Source: Arachis hypogaea
Taxonomy: Eukaryota > Streptophyta > Magnoliopsida > Fabales > Fabaceae
Length of the DNA stretch: 64,000 bases
Assembly: GCF_003086295.3 (NCBI RefSeq)
Contig: NC_092050.1
Span: forward strand, 150,480,699 to 150,544,698
Reading direction: 5' to 3'
Shown: positions 1 through 11,130 of the stretch, in pieces
How the letters are laid out: each line of letters opens with the position of its first letter
How positions within the stretch are numbered: position 1 is the first letter of the stretch
Program-made: the position numbers and the translations under genes
Notes under the pieces: model-generated
Seen by the model: only the letters and a program-made list of their open reading frames with translations
Told to the model about the DNA's origin: nothing
Databases searched by the model: none

Positions 1-1866
1 TTACTGCTCTGATATAATTGTTTGATTATATACTATACCTCTATGGTGTGCTGTTAGGGACTATTATGGTGATTGATTTTCAAAGTTAGGGACTATTATG
101 GCGATCGATTTTCAAAGTTAAGGACTATGGTGGTAACATATTGTTTGCTATCTTCAGGGATTACTGCCTGCCATGAAAGCCGTGATGCCTAATGTGGGCC
201 ACCGATTCTGTGTCTGGCACTTGTGGCGAAATTTCAACAAGCAGTGGAAGGACCTGGAGCTGAGGGGACTGTTATAGGAGTGTGCTAGAGCTACAACATT
301 TCAAGAGTTTAAGGTACATAAAGCCACTTTTTTTTGCAACTGGAGTTAGCTTACATGGACTTTTTTCCCAACTATTAACTGTTGAAATTCAGGAATACAT
401 GGATAGGATAAAGAGACTGAACAAGGACGCATGGAAGTATCTTGACAAGTGGCCAAAGGAGGCATGGACGAGGTCACAGTTCAGGCACAACCCGAAATTG
501 GACTCGATTTACAACAACGCTTGTGAGGTTTTCAATTCAAAGATCAAAGAAGCAAGGGGCAAGCCTATACTTACTCTTTTAAAAGAGGTGAGGATGTTTG
601 TCATGAGGACTATGGCTAAGAACAAGGTTAAGTTGGACAATCACTTGGGGCTGTTACCACCCGTAATCAAAAGTAGGTTAGAAAATGTGAGGAAAGAGTC
701 CAGACATTGGCATGCTATATGGTCTGGAGATACTGGATATGAGAAGTTTGAGGTCCATGGGCGTCCTACAAACCATGTGGTGGACTTGGGGAAAAGATTA
801 TGTACCTGCCAGTTCTGGATGTTAACAGGTTATTTTTTCCCATCCACTTACCTTTGCTCATTGAATTTTACACTTGTGTTATAAATAATTTTGTTTTAAC
901 CTAAGCTGGATGTAAACTGGACTTGTAGGGATTCCATGCGTTCATGCTTGTGAAGCACTGGCCAGAGTCAACAAGCACCCAGAGAATTTCTGCCATAAGT
1001 TGATAACCATGGAGTCTTACAAGGAAACATACAAGTACAACATCAATCCTATACCTGGCCAAGCCTTCTGGGAACAAAGTCAGTTTAACAGGCCATTGGC
1101 ACCACCAATCAAGAGGAAGCCAGGGAATCTTCAAACAAAGAGGAGGAAGGACTCCGATGAAGGCACAAGTTCTAGCAAGAAATCTAAACCAATAACAGCC
1201 TTGAAAAGACAGCTTCGGCCTTTCACCTGCAAGTACTGCTTGCAAAAAGGTCACACCAAGAAAGAATGTGAAAAGAAAAGAGCAGCTGATGCTGCTCAAG
1301 CTGCAGTTGATGCTGCGGCTGCTGCAAAGGCAGCAGAGGCTGCTAAAGACCCTAAAAATGCTAGTGCACAAGCAACTGCAATTGCCCAGGCCACCACAAC
1401 TGACATTGCAACTGCCACTGCATCTGCCAGTGCCACTGCAACTGCAACTACTACTAGTACAGCTACGGCTACTGCTAATATTACAATCAATTCTGCTCCT
1501 ATTGGTCAAGCTTCAGAAATTGATCTGTCACAGCCAATTTGTTCTGAACCAGAAGACTCTCAAAAGGTACAATATTAATTCTATAATAAGCCTTTGTAAT
1601 TCATGGAGTAATAACTCTGAAAAAGTTTTAGTGGGTGACAAAGTTTGGTATTTATTTTTGGTTTGAAATTTGTATAGTTCACTGAAGTAACCGGAGAACC
1701 AGCCACAAGACCTGCCAAACTGCCTGCTAGAAGAAGGTCACCACCAACAACCCCTTCTACAGCACTGGACCCAATGAAGGGTGTGAGTTCTGCCACTGCT
1801 TCACAATTCACAAATTTTCTGAAGTTTGTGTCGACTCCTGGATTTAAGCACCCCCGGAAGAAGTGA
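1..1866 (+). pseudogene. MuDR-like (MULE) transposase, 3' part
   Basis: C-terminal half of a Mutator-like transposase; the 5' exons lie outside the window. Exons read: 158-313, 393-828, 929-1566 and 1678-1866, with GT-AG borders and a continuous frame across each junction. The SWIM zinc finger is split by an intron (CTC ending one exon, then GIPCVHAC in the next). It is followed by a basic linker, a CCHC zinc knuckle (CKYCLQKGHTKKEC, near 1228-1269), an Ala/Thr-rich stretch (1285-1480) and a basic tail ending FKHPRKK. In the family the transposase cuts and pastes the element through its terminal inverted repeats. An in-frame TAG at 275-277 breaks the first visible exon, so this copy is probably dead. 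The gene faces the GRF-finger gene at 2238-2758. Confidence 0.85.
54..131. repeat. 32-bp tandem repeat in a transposase intron
   Basis: About two and a half copies of a 32-bp unit starting TTAGGGACTATTATGG and ending TTCAAAG, at 54-85, 86-117 and 118-131 (partial). They lie in the intron just before the first visible exon of the MULE transposase. Confidence 0.7.
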
Positions 1867-2237
1867 ACTTTAATATTAGAACATTAGGACATTTTTCTTG
1901 TCAAGTGTTTGTTTTTTGTTAAAAGATACAGTGACTGCGCTCACTCTAAACAATGGTTCATTTTGTTGATTACTAATCAAGTATGTCATGCTACTTGTTC
2001 AATTACTTATGGTTGTAATGTGTTAAAACTATGAATGGTTTGCCATATTTTGGTATCGATTAATTAATATTGTCCATGGTTTGGATCAATCTTTCTGTTA
2101 CTTATTTACAAGTACTTTTACTTCATCCAACAGGATATTATGTTATATCAAACTAAGATCATTTACACAAACCTTGTTATGTTACCACATAACACTTTCA
2201 TTCATTAATTTGGAAACTACATTACATTGACATGTTC

Positions 2238-2758
2238 TCAACCGTTTAATAGCACCAATTCTACAAAAACAACAACTACTAAGAACCCAAATCCAAGAAC
2301 ATGAGTTATGAATTTCAGATTCCTAATGTCTGCCTCCATCTTGCCCATCCGCCATGCAAAGTTCATCTTCCTGTCACCATCATCATCTCCTGCAACAGCT
2401 CTTTCAGACAACTCCTCTTGCACAGAATCAGCCCAGACGAATAACCCACACCATATTTTCCCACTTGTCTGCAACCAACCAAAATAATCAACAAAAAAAA
2501 AAAAATTCAATCAGCTACAAATTATTTACTTTTACTCACATTATAGTTGGGGCAACCAAAGAAGGGCTTGTTAGGATGTGACTCCGTCCCTGACCACCTT
2601 AGCACCGGGCGACAACCACAGCCGCACCAGTCCGGAACCCGTCCCTGCCTGCTTCGCGTCGTGCTTCTTCTCCAGTTCTCCGTCGACGATGACCGGTTGG
2701 AACTTCCTGCAACATGGCTCCCACTTCCTCTCATGGGGACAGCTATTGGTGTACACAA
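2238..2758 (-). CDS. GRF-type zinc-finger protein with C-terminal membrane segment (MULE-associated)
   Basis: Two exons on the minus strand (2758-2540 and 2468-2238, GT-AG) give 149 aa. A serine/arginine-rich N-terminus is followed by a GRF-like finger: CGCGCRPVLRW, then HPNKPFFGCPNYN completed across the intron by the segment with KIWCGLFVWAD. Then comes an acidic, charged stretch (about residues 85-125) and a hydrophobic C-terminal segment (about 130-149) consistent with a tail anchor. GRF fingers bind nucleic acid in other proteins; the role here is unknown. The gene converges on the MULE transposase at 1-1866, with stop codons about 370 bp apart, and is probably a second gene of that element. 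The start at 2758 is the first ATG and could be internal. Confidence 0.6.
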
Positions 2759-3504
2759 GAGATGCAGAAGGAGACGTTGATGGCGAGAACCATTTAGGAT
2801 TTAAACATGAAGACAGTGACTACATTGGAGAATTTTACCACACAATCCACGTCATCTATACACTATGGCGTCCAACATGGCAGTGGCTGTGCCACCTAAG
2901 CAACGCCGTCACTGAGTCACGCCGGAAATTCACCGAAGGACAATTATGTTGCCCAGATTGCAATCTGGGGGACATAAACAGTGCAATTGGAATCTCAGAG
3001 GCTAAATTGGTGCACGGGCTGAATCTGGGGGACCACTATGGGGATTTAGTCGAATTTTTAAATAATTATTTAGTAATATATATGGAAAGAGAGAAATTTT
3101 GATGGTAGTGTTAAGAGAAAAATTACTTAATTTTTTAAAAATATAAAACCTAAAAGAATAGAATTTTAAATTATATATTATTATTTAAATAACTATTTTC
3201 GTGTTTTAATTTGTATATTAGATATTTTGAAGGCTAATCATATTTTACAATAACAAAATATAATCATAACAATAATCATGCTATATGTACATAAAAAATA
3301 ATTATCTGTATAAAATATATATTAAAATATAAAATACACCTTGAAAATAAGTTAAATAATACATGTATTTATATATAGATATATAGTGGTTAATAAATAA
3401 TTTAATATTTAATTTTTTATATACACATATTATTTTTATTATAAAAATTATTATCATGTTATATAAATTTTACCCCTACTACCAAAATTTTCTGGATCCG
3501 TCAC
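2759..3504. other. Probable MULE end region and AT-rich repeat
   Basis: No gene seen. 2940-3050 holds two AATCTGGGGGAC-type motifs close together, which look like terminal or subterminal sequence of the MULE to the left. 3090-3500 is very AT-rich, with weakly mirrored ends (AAATTTTGATGGTAGTG near 3095 against CTACTACCAAAATTTTC near 3476), possibly a decayed MITE. Confidence 0.35.
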
Positions 3505-3542
3505 TGAGCGTGATGACATGGCTTGATGATGCAGACTGTTAG

Positions 3543-3700
3543 TGACACGTGTCACTCCATAGTTTGACCATGTGTAATGGTATGATGATATGTTGACCAG
3601 TGACACGTGGCATACTGACGTGGATGGTTCATAGTTGTACCACGTGCCACAATACTATTTGGCCATGTGTCAGTTTGTGTCACGTGCCGCAATAGTATTC
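3543..3700. other. Cluster of CACGTG / ACACGTG motifs in the foldback arm
   Basis: Within about 160 bp the arm carries ACACGTGTCA, ACACGTGGCA, CCACGTGCCA and TCACGTGCC. The inverted arm at 6220-6290 repeats most of them. CACGTG is the core of the plant G-box/ABRE bound by bZIP and bHLH factors. Whether these sites regulate anything is unknown. Confidence 0.45.
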
Positions 3701-4423
3701 GACCATATGTCGTCCACTATGTTATTATTGTATATGCACTAAAATAGTCCCTCACTTTATATTAAGTCACCCATTTTAGTTTTTGAAATTGAATGTCGCA
3801 TACCAAATTAGTCCCTTTACTAGTTTTTTTTTTTATAAATTCAAAATTCTCAATATCTTTGAATGTATTAATTTTAATTCAATTTTTTTATAAGTTGTTT
3901 AAATATAAGTGCTTTTATAAAATATTTTTTTTTTGCAGATACCCCTAATCACTGTCTTGGAGCTGACGTGAACGTATTTTAAGCACTCTCACTACCATCT
4001 CTGACCTCTTTCATCTAGGTAGTGAGGTTTCTTGAAGTGTCTTCAGTCTAATCCATTTACACACAACTGAAAATGTGTATTTCATAAGAACCGAAAAAAA
4101 TGTCTATTTTTATTCTTGATTTCTTGTTAAAAACACGCGCTTTTGGATAAAAAAAATGTATCTAATCAATCATATATTTTTTTATAATAGCATACTTATA
4201 TATTATAAAATTTATCGATGTTAAATTATTATAGAAAAATTATATAATTAAAACAAAAATATTAAAATTTTTTAGAAAATCACTTGTATTTAAACGATAG
4301 GTGAAAAAATAGAATTGAAATTAGTGCATCCAAAATTTCAAATTGAGAATTTTGAGTTTTAAAAATAAAATGAGAAAAAAAACGGGTGAAGGGACTAGTT
4401 TGATGCACGATATTCAATTTTAG

Positions 4424-4596
4424 GGGAATAGATCCTCTCAATTGTTGAAAAAAATTGAAGGAGTAAAGTGTGATCTATAACCCTTCAATACACACTCTCT
4501 CATGTTTTTTTTTTGTCCTACTTATAACAATTAATGGTGAGAGATCACACTTTACTCTCTCAATTGTTAAAAAAAAATTGAGAGGATCCATTTCCC
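4424..4596. mobile_element. 173-bp MITE with 8-bp target duplication
   Basis: The ends are inverted repeats: GGGAATAGATCCTCTCAATT at the left against the inverse of GGATCCATTTCCC at the right, with mirrored arms of about 60 bp. It is flanked by identical AATTTTAG (4416-4423 and 4597-4604) and sits inside the right arm of the foldback element. The 8-bp duplication suggests the hAT superfamily, but the termini are not diagnostic. Confidence 0.8.
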
Positions 4597-4666
4597 AATT
4601 TTAGAGACTAAAATGAGTCACTTAATGCAAAATGAGGGACTAATTTGGTACATCTACAATGATAAC

Positions 4667-6145
4667 TGATGCGTGAGCATCTTTCCTATCTTTTTCTACT
4701 GAATTTTCATTTAATTTGTCAAGTTTAATCAAGAATTAATTATATTTTAGCCACTATAGATGCTACTTTGAATCGTGTGCAATTCTATTTATTTTAGGAA
4801 GCATTTGGCTGGATTTGATGGAGTTTCCGCAGAAAAAGAGAAGAAGGCGAATGATGCTGTCAACTCCGACTTCCTTGCACTCAAACAGGAATAACTTGAG
4901 GTATAGAAGTCCAATTGACGTGATTCCAGTGGCATTGAAAAGCTAACTTCTAGGACTTTCCAACGATATATAATAGTCTACCCTTTCTCTTCATTCTGTA
5001 CGATCAAGGTGGCGCCTAACTTGGATTTCACCAAGTTAGGCGCCAAAGGAAAGCTCCACACTCCAGATGCACATCAAGTGACGAGTTATTTGCTGCCTCA
5101 ACAGCCCCTAACTTCAATTTCATGAAGTTAGGCGCCAAACCCAGCCAATTAATAAGGGAAGAAGTGGTCTCGCGTCCAAATTTATGATGGCAGCGAAGAT
5201 ATTATTTATTTTCTGATCAAAACTTTATTTTAATTACAAATAGAAAAAGATATTATTTGGTTTTAGAAAATATATTTTACATTAATTAGGATTAGATATA
5301 AAAGGGAAAAGAATCAGCTTTTCAGGCTCCTCTCTTCTCTTCTACCTCATTCCACAATTTACAGTTTACCGAAATCCTAGTTTTTCTCTCTGAACCATGA
5401 GCAACTAAACCTCCATTGTTAAGGTTAGGAACTCTATCTATTGTATGGATTGATACTATTATTTTTCTATTTTAATTCATGTATTAATTTCCATTTCAAG
5501 AATTGTTTTTGTTCTTTATTTTATGAATTTGGGTAGAACGGAAGTATGATCCTTGTTCTAATTGAGTTCTTGTATAACTTGGAAAAACTCTTTACTTGAA
5601 CAACAGCTTAAAAACAATTTCTCCTAAACTTCTAATTATCTGGACTTAATAGGATACGTGACATATAATCCTTTTATATTTGGGTAATTAAAGTTTCTGT
5701 GTCACATAAATTAGAATTGAATTTCATCCTCTAATTGGAATTAAGTGACCAAGGAATTGGCGGTTGATTAAAGTTAGAGTAGACTAAGAAGGTCTAAGGA
5801 ATTAGGGCTTAGTCATATATAGTTTGTCATGAATTGAATCTTGCATGATTAAAATAGTTAGTAAGAAAAGTCAATCCGAAAAATAGATATCTCTGAAGCC
5901 TTAACTGTTTCTCCATACATATTTCACAACCTGTTTACTGCTTGCTTTATTAATTTTTTGAATTTACTGTTAATGCGTTTGAACTCTTAAAACATTATTT
6001 TCTGTTTGTTTGACTAAGCCAATCACTCAACCATTGTTGCTTGATCCATCAATCCTCGTGGGATCGACCCTCACTCACCTAAGGTATTACTTGGTACGAC
6101 CCGGTGCACTTGTCGGTTAGTTTGTGAACTTTAAATTCCACACCA
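4667..6145. mobile_element. Solo LTR (1479 bp) inserted in the foldback element
   Basis: It starts TGATGCGTGAGC and ends in CACACCA, with 5-bp flanks ATAAC (4662-4666) and ATGAC (6146-6150), one mismatch. It interrupts the foldback arm exactly, since arm sequence resumes at 6146. No internal retrotransposon domain is present, so this is a solo LTR left by LTR-LTR recombination. Two inverted copies of an AAGTTAGGCGCC-type segment occur near 5015-5045 and 5105-5135. The parent family is not identified. Confidence 0.65.
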
Positions 6146-6338
6146 ATGACATAACGGATAATACGTGAAGAAATACTGTTGTGATATGTCATACAAACTG
6201 ATATGTAGCCAAATAGCATTGTTACACGTGGCACAACTGTCTATATCAGTATGACACGTGTCATTGGTCAACACATTATCGTACTATTACACGTGGTTAA
6301 ACTATAGAGTGACATATGTTACTAACAGTCCAGCCAGG

Positions 6339-7041
6339 TAGGGGTGCACATGGCCCGGCCCCGCCCGGCCCGAAGACCCGGCCCGACCCCGAACACTTTA
6401 GGGGCTAATTTGATGTGATTTCACCGGGTTTAGGGCCGAGTAAGGGGTCTCAAAAATAGACCCGGTCGTTACTTCGGGTCGGGTCCGGGCCATAGCTCGG
6501 GTCACCCGAACTCGGCCCGGTGGCCCGGTCATCATACACAATTAATATTTTGTGTTATTAGTGATGGATCATGGCTATTCTTATGTAGAATTTAAATATT
6601 GTAAACCTTAATATTTTGTGTTATTAGTCATTATAAGACTATAAGTTAATGTTTTATGTTTAGAATGCATAAGACTTTAGACTAATGCATAATATTATGT
6701 TATTTGTATTGATTTAAATATTTGGTGTTATTAGACAATATTAGTATTGATTGTGGTTATGTTTTAATTTTGAAGAAGGGTTGGTTCTTATTATATTTTT
6801 CTGTCAAATAATGGTTGGAGTCTTAAAAATTTGGATTTTTTATATGCTAGCTTACAAGAAGGTATTAACGTAATATAATGTTAACGGCCCGGTTTTCACC
6901 CGGTATAATTGCAACCCGAAAGTGTATTGGTTCATCGGGTCTAGGGTCGGATTCGGGTCTAATAAATAGACCCGGTATATATTTCGGAGTCGGGTCTAGG
7001 TCACATCAAACCCGGCTTCACCCAACCCATGTGCACCCCTA
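6339..7041. mobile_element. hAT-like non-autonomous element (703 bp)
   Basis: Terminal inverted repeats TAGGGGTGCACATGG and CCATGTGCACCCCTA. The subterminal DNA is rich in CCCGGCCC and CGGGTC runs on both sides of an AT-rich core. The right flank is AGTCCAGG (7042-7049). The left flank is AGTCCAGCCAGG, the same 8 bp with a tandem CCAG, consistent with an 8-bp hAT duplication altered later. No coding sequence. Confidence 0.7.
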
Positions 7042-7140
7042 AGTCCAGGTCATTACACCATGTCATCATGCTGTTAACAAAAAATGGGTTAGAGACTAAC
7101 GTAGTGCACTTTTGTCAATTTCAAGAACCTAATTGGTGTA

Positions 7141-7436
7141 ATTATAAAGATGAACATAATTTTATTTTAAAGATGAATATAATTTAATTATTTTTTAATA
7201 AAATTTAATTATAACTATGAATAAATTTAATTATATAAATGATAAATATAAATTTAATTTAATTATATTGATGATACAGTTCGATTAAAAATATGAATTT
7301 GAGTTCCTTCCCTGTTGCTACACACATAATTTTTTTTAAGAAATTGTTAATAAAAGTATTAACAAAATAAAAATGTCAGGTGAGTGAGGGTATGTAAGAA
7401 CTTAGAGGAAAGGAGGAGGAGGGAGAGTGCACAAAA
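7141..7436 (+). promoter_or_regulatory. Upstream region of the AP-4 sigma gene
   Basis: AT-rich stretch of about 300 bp before the ATG at 7437. No clear TATA box at a fixed distance was found. GA-rich sequence (AGGAAAGGAGGAGGAGGGAG, near 7408) lies within 30 bp of the start codon and is probably 5' UTR. Confidence 0.4.
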
Positions 7437-9820
7437 ATGGGGATCCGATTCGTGCTGATGGTGAACAAACAAGGGCAAACGCGACTTGCCCAATACTACG
7501 AATACCTCACTCTCGAAGAAAGACGAGCCCTTGAAGGTGAAATCGTTCGCAAATGCCTCGCTCGTAACGAACACCAGGTACTAACCCTAATCCCCCTTTC
7601 ACATGCTCATCGAAATTTACCGACTTTAATTACATTCTGAGCAATTCGATATCTAGTTCTCAGAACGCACGATCATAATTGATTTAGATCTACGTTGGTT
7701 TTCATAATTTTTTAGATTCAGGTGCTGCGTTGTATAGGAATTGGATTAGGGAAATCTAACCTAGCCTAAGCCTCGTTATGATGGGATTTTCCTGATGCTT
7801 GAAGAAGAAATTCAATTAATTGATAATGATGATTTGGATTGACATTATAAGATTTAAAAGGCCTGTTTGGTGACACATTGTGTTAATTGCATGTTGTAAA
7901 TTTTAGAATTTGTGCTCTGGTATATGTAGTTAAGTTCATTGTTATATCTGTATCAGCATGGAACCTTATCAAAATGCAGTTTTTGGGATTTGATCATCTA
8001 AAGTGAGGACTGAAAAGGTTTGTAAAGCAAGAAATTGAGAGAGATTAATGATTTGATCAATAAGTTTTAATGTGTATGGGTCCCACTAAATAATCTGAGA
8101 GTGGTTAATCCTTACTTTCTCACTTTGGAGAAGTTAAACTCCAGTTTCAGTCTGTATGTTCCAAAGGGTGCGTTAATAGGTATTTTGTCCCGAGATCGGT
8201 TGCCATCATAGAATATCGCAAGGATTTCTATCCAATGTGGACATATTCAAGCCTCTGAAGCCTAGATTACTATTATGAATAGAAGCATTTGCTTAGCTTG
8301 TTGTGATTATATACGCCATTGTTAATACTTTTGTGGTTAGCATACTCCAACTGCATTGAGGAGTCTTATCATATGCCTAAGGAATTAAGCACTTGGCTAC
8401 TTTTCTTAGCAATTTTTCTGATTTAGGCATTACAAAGTTCCTGTGAGTTGGTGAAGCCATTTCAATTATTAGCTTAAATATGAGATGCCTGGGTTACCAG
8501 GATGCCCAGGAGCGTAGGAGTATGTATGTTTATTTTTCTAGCCTCTTACTTTCTGCATTGTGTTATACATCTATTGTATTCTTTTAACTTTTTAGCTGAA
8601 GTATATCAATCTTAGAAATTGTCATATTTTTGTTTTGAAATTACTTATTACATAATTCATGCTAGTGTAAGTGTGCCTTCTATGCGTAATGAGTACAAGC
8701 CAAAACTGTGGACAGAAGCGGTCAATAAGAGCAGATGGAGGAAGAAAGAATTCATATTACACTGAAAAACCTTAAATTATTGATTGAATATCATAAACCT
8801 AATACGAATTACAGACAATACTAATAATAGAATCAACTACTTATACTGTCAAAAAACCTACTATATATAGGAATCAGTCACTACTAAAAGTAACCAATTT
8901 CCTAAAGGGGTATAAACACTTTAATTGGTCTAAACTAATATGACAGCATTCCACAACTAATATCTGTATCCTAACACACTTACATTTGTTTTGACAAGCA
9001 TTTAGTCTATTGCAAATATCTGACTTACCTTACTGTTGATGCTGTTCAAAGTATAATTGATTCATTTTCTTGATGACAGTGTTCATTTGTTGAGCACCGC
9101 AACTACAAAATTGTATATAGGCGCTATGCATCTTTGTTTTTCTTAGTTGGAGTTGATGACGATGAGGTAAATAAATTTTTCTCCATGTCTTATTTTACTT
9201 GGTTTGAGGAATGAATGAATTTGAAAACAGCAAATCATGTAATACTAAGTACTCACTGCTTTGTCATCTGCATCCAAAACATAAAGGAAGATTTTGCTTG
9301 TCCAAAAGAAGAGGAGAGGGCATTTCAATAAAATAAGAAATCGTGGAAATTATTAATCTTGTGAAAATATCCAACTTTTTCTGTAAAACACAGAGTTATA
9401 GACTGTAGTTTGAAAGTATGCTTGATTACATATTCTTCTTCTATGGATAATGTTGCAGAACGAGCTTGCTATTTTGGAATTCATACATCTATTAGTTGAA
9501 ACCATGGACCGTCATTTTGGCAATGTGGTAAGAATAGGAGTCTATGGGTTTTTGTAGTTATTTAGTTTCCTAGTTTTATCTTTGAAACCTACATTACAAA
9601 TCATTGTTCTGCCATTTTCGTCCATTTTCTGAAAGTAGATTTCCCATTAAATAAATACGTTACGATGTCTCTTTTCTTCTTACAGTGTGAACTAGATATC
9701 ATGTTCCATTTAGAAAAAGCGCATTTTATGTTGGAGGAAATGGTCATGAATGGTTGCCTTGTGGAGACAAGCAAATCAAATATTCTGACTCCAATTCAGC
9801 TGATGGACAAAGCATCTTGA
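7437..9820 (+). CDS. AP4S: AP-4 adaptor complex sigma (small) subunit
   Basis: Four exons: 7437-7577, 9080-9166, 9459-9527 and 9686-9820, all with GT-AG borders, giving 143 aa, the usual length for plant AP-4 sigma. The protein starts MGIRFVLMVNKQGQTRLA, continues with a longin-type fold (KCLARNEHQ, then RNYKIVYRRYASLFF) and ends PIQLMDKAS. In the family it is one of four AP-4 subunits (epsilon, beta, mu, sigma), which sort cargo at the trans-Golgi network, including vacuolar sorting receptors in plants. All introns fall in phase 0. Intron 1 (1502 bp) carries an LTR-like insertion (8708-8976). Start choice: first ATG, matching the conserved N-terminus. No sign of damage. Confidence 0.95.
8708..8976 (-). 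repeat. Probable Copia-type solo LTR in intron 1 of the AP-4 sigma gene
   Basis: Read on the minus strand it begins TGTTAGGATACAG and ends CTTCTGTCCACA, so it has TG...CA ends, with a TATATATAG box internally (near 8872). The 269-bp size suits a small Copia LTR. The flanks AAAAC and CACTT do not match, so the target duplication is lost or the boundary is slightly wrong. Confidence 0.45.
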
Positions 9821-10285
9821 AGTAGAAAAATAAGACTGGCCGATGATTTCTGTATGATTATTGACTTTCAAAGTCATTGTTCTGTGTACAATATCATCAT
9901 TAATATTTCTATTTGTTTTAGTTCTTTTCCTTCTTGTATGAATGATTTTGTACCAATAAGAACTACACATACTGAAGAACATTTTGTTTGGAATTTTGCT
10001 TCACATGTATATGTTTCTTGCATTCTTATCGAGATGCCATGCGTACCATTCTTTGGCAATTCTTCTTTAATGGAGATTTAGATGCTCTGAAAGTATAGTT
10101 AACCACTCTTGGATCATTAAGTAGGAACTACCATACCATGGAAGTTATAATGACACATTAGGTCAGTTATGACACAATTCATAACTTAACAAAGTGGACA
10201 TCTAGTTGCAATAATTTTGAATTTGCAGAGAATAAATGATGTGTCAGTGTGGAATTGGCATAAATTTTAGTATTCAACTACCTCT
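9821..10285. other. 3' flank of the AP-4 sigma gene
   Basis: AT-rich DNA that probably holds the 3' UTR of the gene to the left. The short open frames in it have no recognisable domain. Confidence 0.4.
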
Positions 10286-10740
10286 TACACATTGTTTGGA
10301 TTGGGAGAGTTTGAAGGGAAAGAAAATAGGGAGAGAAAATGGATTGAAAAGTGAATTTTTTGTTGTTTGGATGAGAAGAGAAAATGGAATGGAAAGAAAA
10401 AAAAAGTGTGGGTCCACTAAAATATTTTTATCCCAAGGATGAGATGAAAATAGAAAGAAATGTGACAAACATTAATAAAATTATATTTTTATCCCTTATC
10501 ATTAATAAATTATAATTTATATATAATATAGATAAGGGTATTAATGTAATTTTATGCTTTTACAATTTTCTTTCTTCTCATTTTTCTTTTCATTGGAACA
10601 AAAAAAAATTTCTCTCTATTTTCTTTTCATCCATTTTCTCTTTATCCAAACAACACACGAAAAAAATTACTTTTTCTTTTATTTTCTTTTTTCTCATTTT
10701 CTTTCTTTCCATTTTCTTTTCTACATCCAAACAAAATGTT
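10286..10740. mobile_element. MITE, family A copy 1 (TTTGGATG-type ends)
   Basis: Purine-rich left half (from ACATTGTTTGGATTGGG) mirrored by a pyrimidine-rich right half ending CATCCAAACAAAATG. Inner ends also repeat (GTTGTTTGGATGAG near 10360 against TTATCCAAACAACAC near 10642). Shares TGTGGGTC and AAGGGTATTAAT internal landmarks with the copy at 16171-16762. No clear target duplication. Confidence 0.65.
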
Positions 10741-10814
10741 AATGATTTTGAAGTAATATCAGAAATTAAGAACTTGTAGAAGTTACATCAAATGCAATGT
10801 CCTCAAGCTTGTTC

Positions 10815-10955
10815 ATTAGGTCAGTTCATTCGTCTGTTTAAACAAATGTCAATAATTCGAGTTTTGTTTTGTGTATACAACAACTTATTGGCCAGTGGTA
10901 AACTCTTAAATAAAAAATTTTTATGTACCGTGAGAAACCAAAAAAGAAACAAAAT
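10815..10955 (+). mobile_element. Degenerate SINE, family B
   Basis: Matches the better copy at 50104-50287 over GTTCATT...AA(A/G)CAA(A/G)TGTC, AATTTATTGGCCA-type, AACTCTTAAATA-type and CCGTGAGAAA segments in the same order. Much diverged; no target duplication identified. Confidence 0.5.
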
Positions 10956-11130
10956 ACAAAGGCTTATAGTGGTGCTAGATTTGACAGAAAATTTTTCTAG
11001 TTATCTACCCTTCCACAATAAACAATTAAAACGAGAAATTGAATATGTACAAAGTATTTTATACAACATAGCTAAAAATCTTCTCTTTTTGTTTTAAAAG
11101 TTCCAATCTCAATTGATAAAAATCAAAATA

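Larger units (their letters stand above)
3505..7140. mobile_element. Large palindromic (foldback) element with three nested insertions
   Basis: The left arm (about 3505-3930) recurs inverted on the right in pieces: 4260-4423, 4605-4666, 6146-6338 and 7042-about 7075. Matching landmarks are GACTGTTAGTGACACG at the left against ACTAACAGTC near 6321, and the AAATTCAAAATTCTCAA-type stretch near 3838 against its inverse near 4350. Removing the three inserted elements (4424-4596, 4667-6145, 6339-7041) restores an almost continuous hairpin with arms of at least 400 bp around a loop near 3950-4250. The left arm ends abruptly at about 3505, while the right side continues to about 7140, so the left terminus appears lost. 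No coding capacity. The transposon class is not assigned. Confidence 0.75.

Noticed and set aside
1268..1666. Overlapping Leu/Gln-rich and (minus strand) Ala/Val-rich open frames in the transposase exon
   Set aside because: Shadows of the low-complexity Ala/Thr-rich part of the transposase C-terminus.
10554..10742. Phe-rich open frame
   Set aside because: Translation of the pyrimidine-rich half of a MITE.
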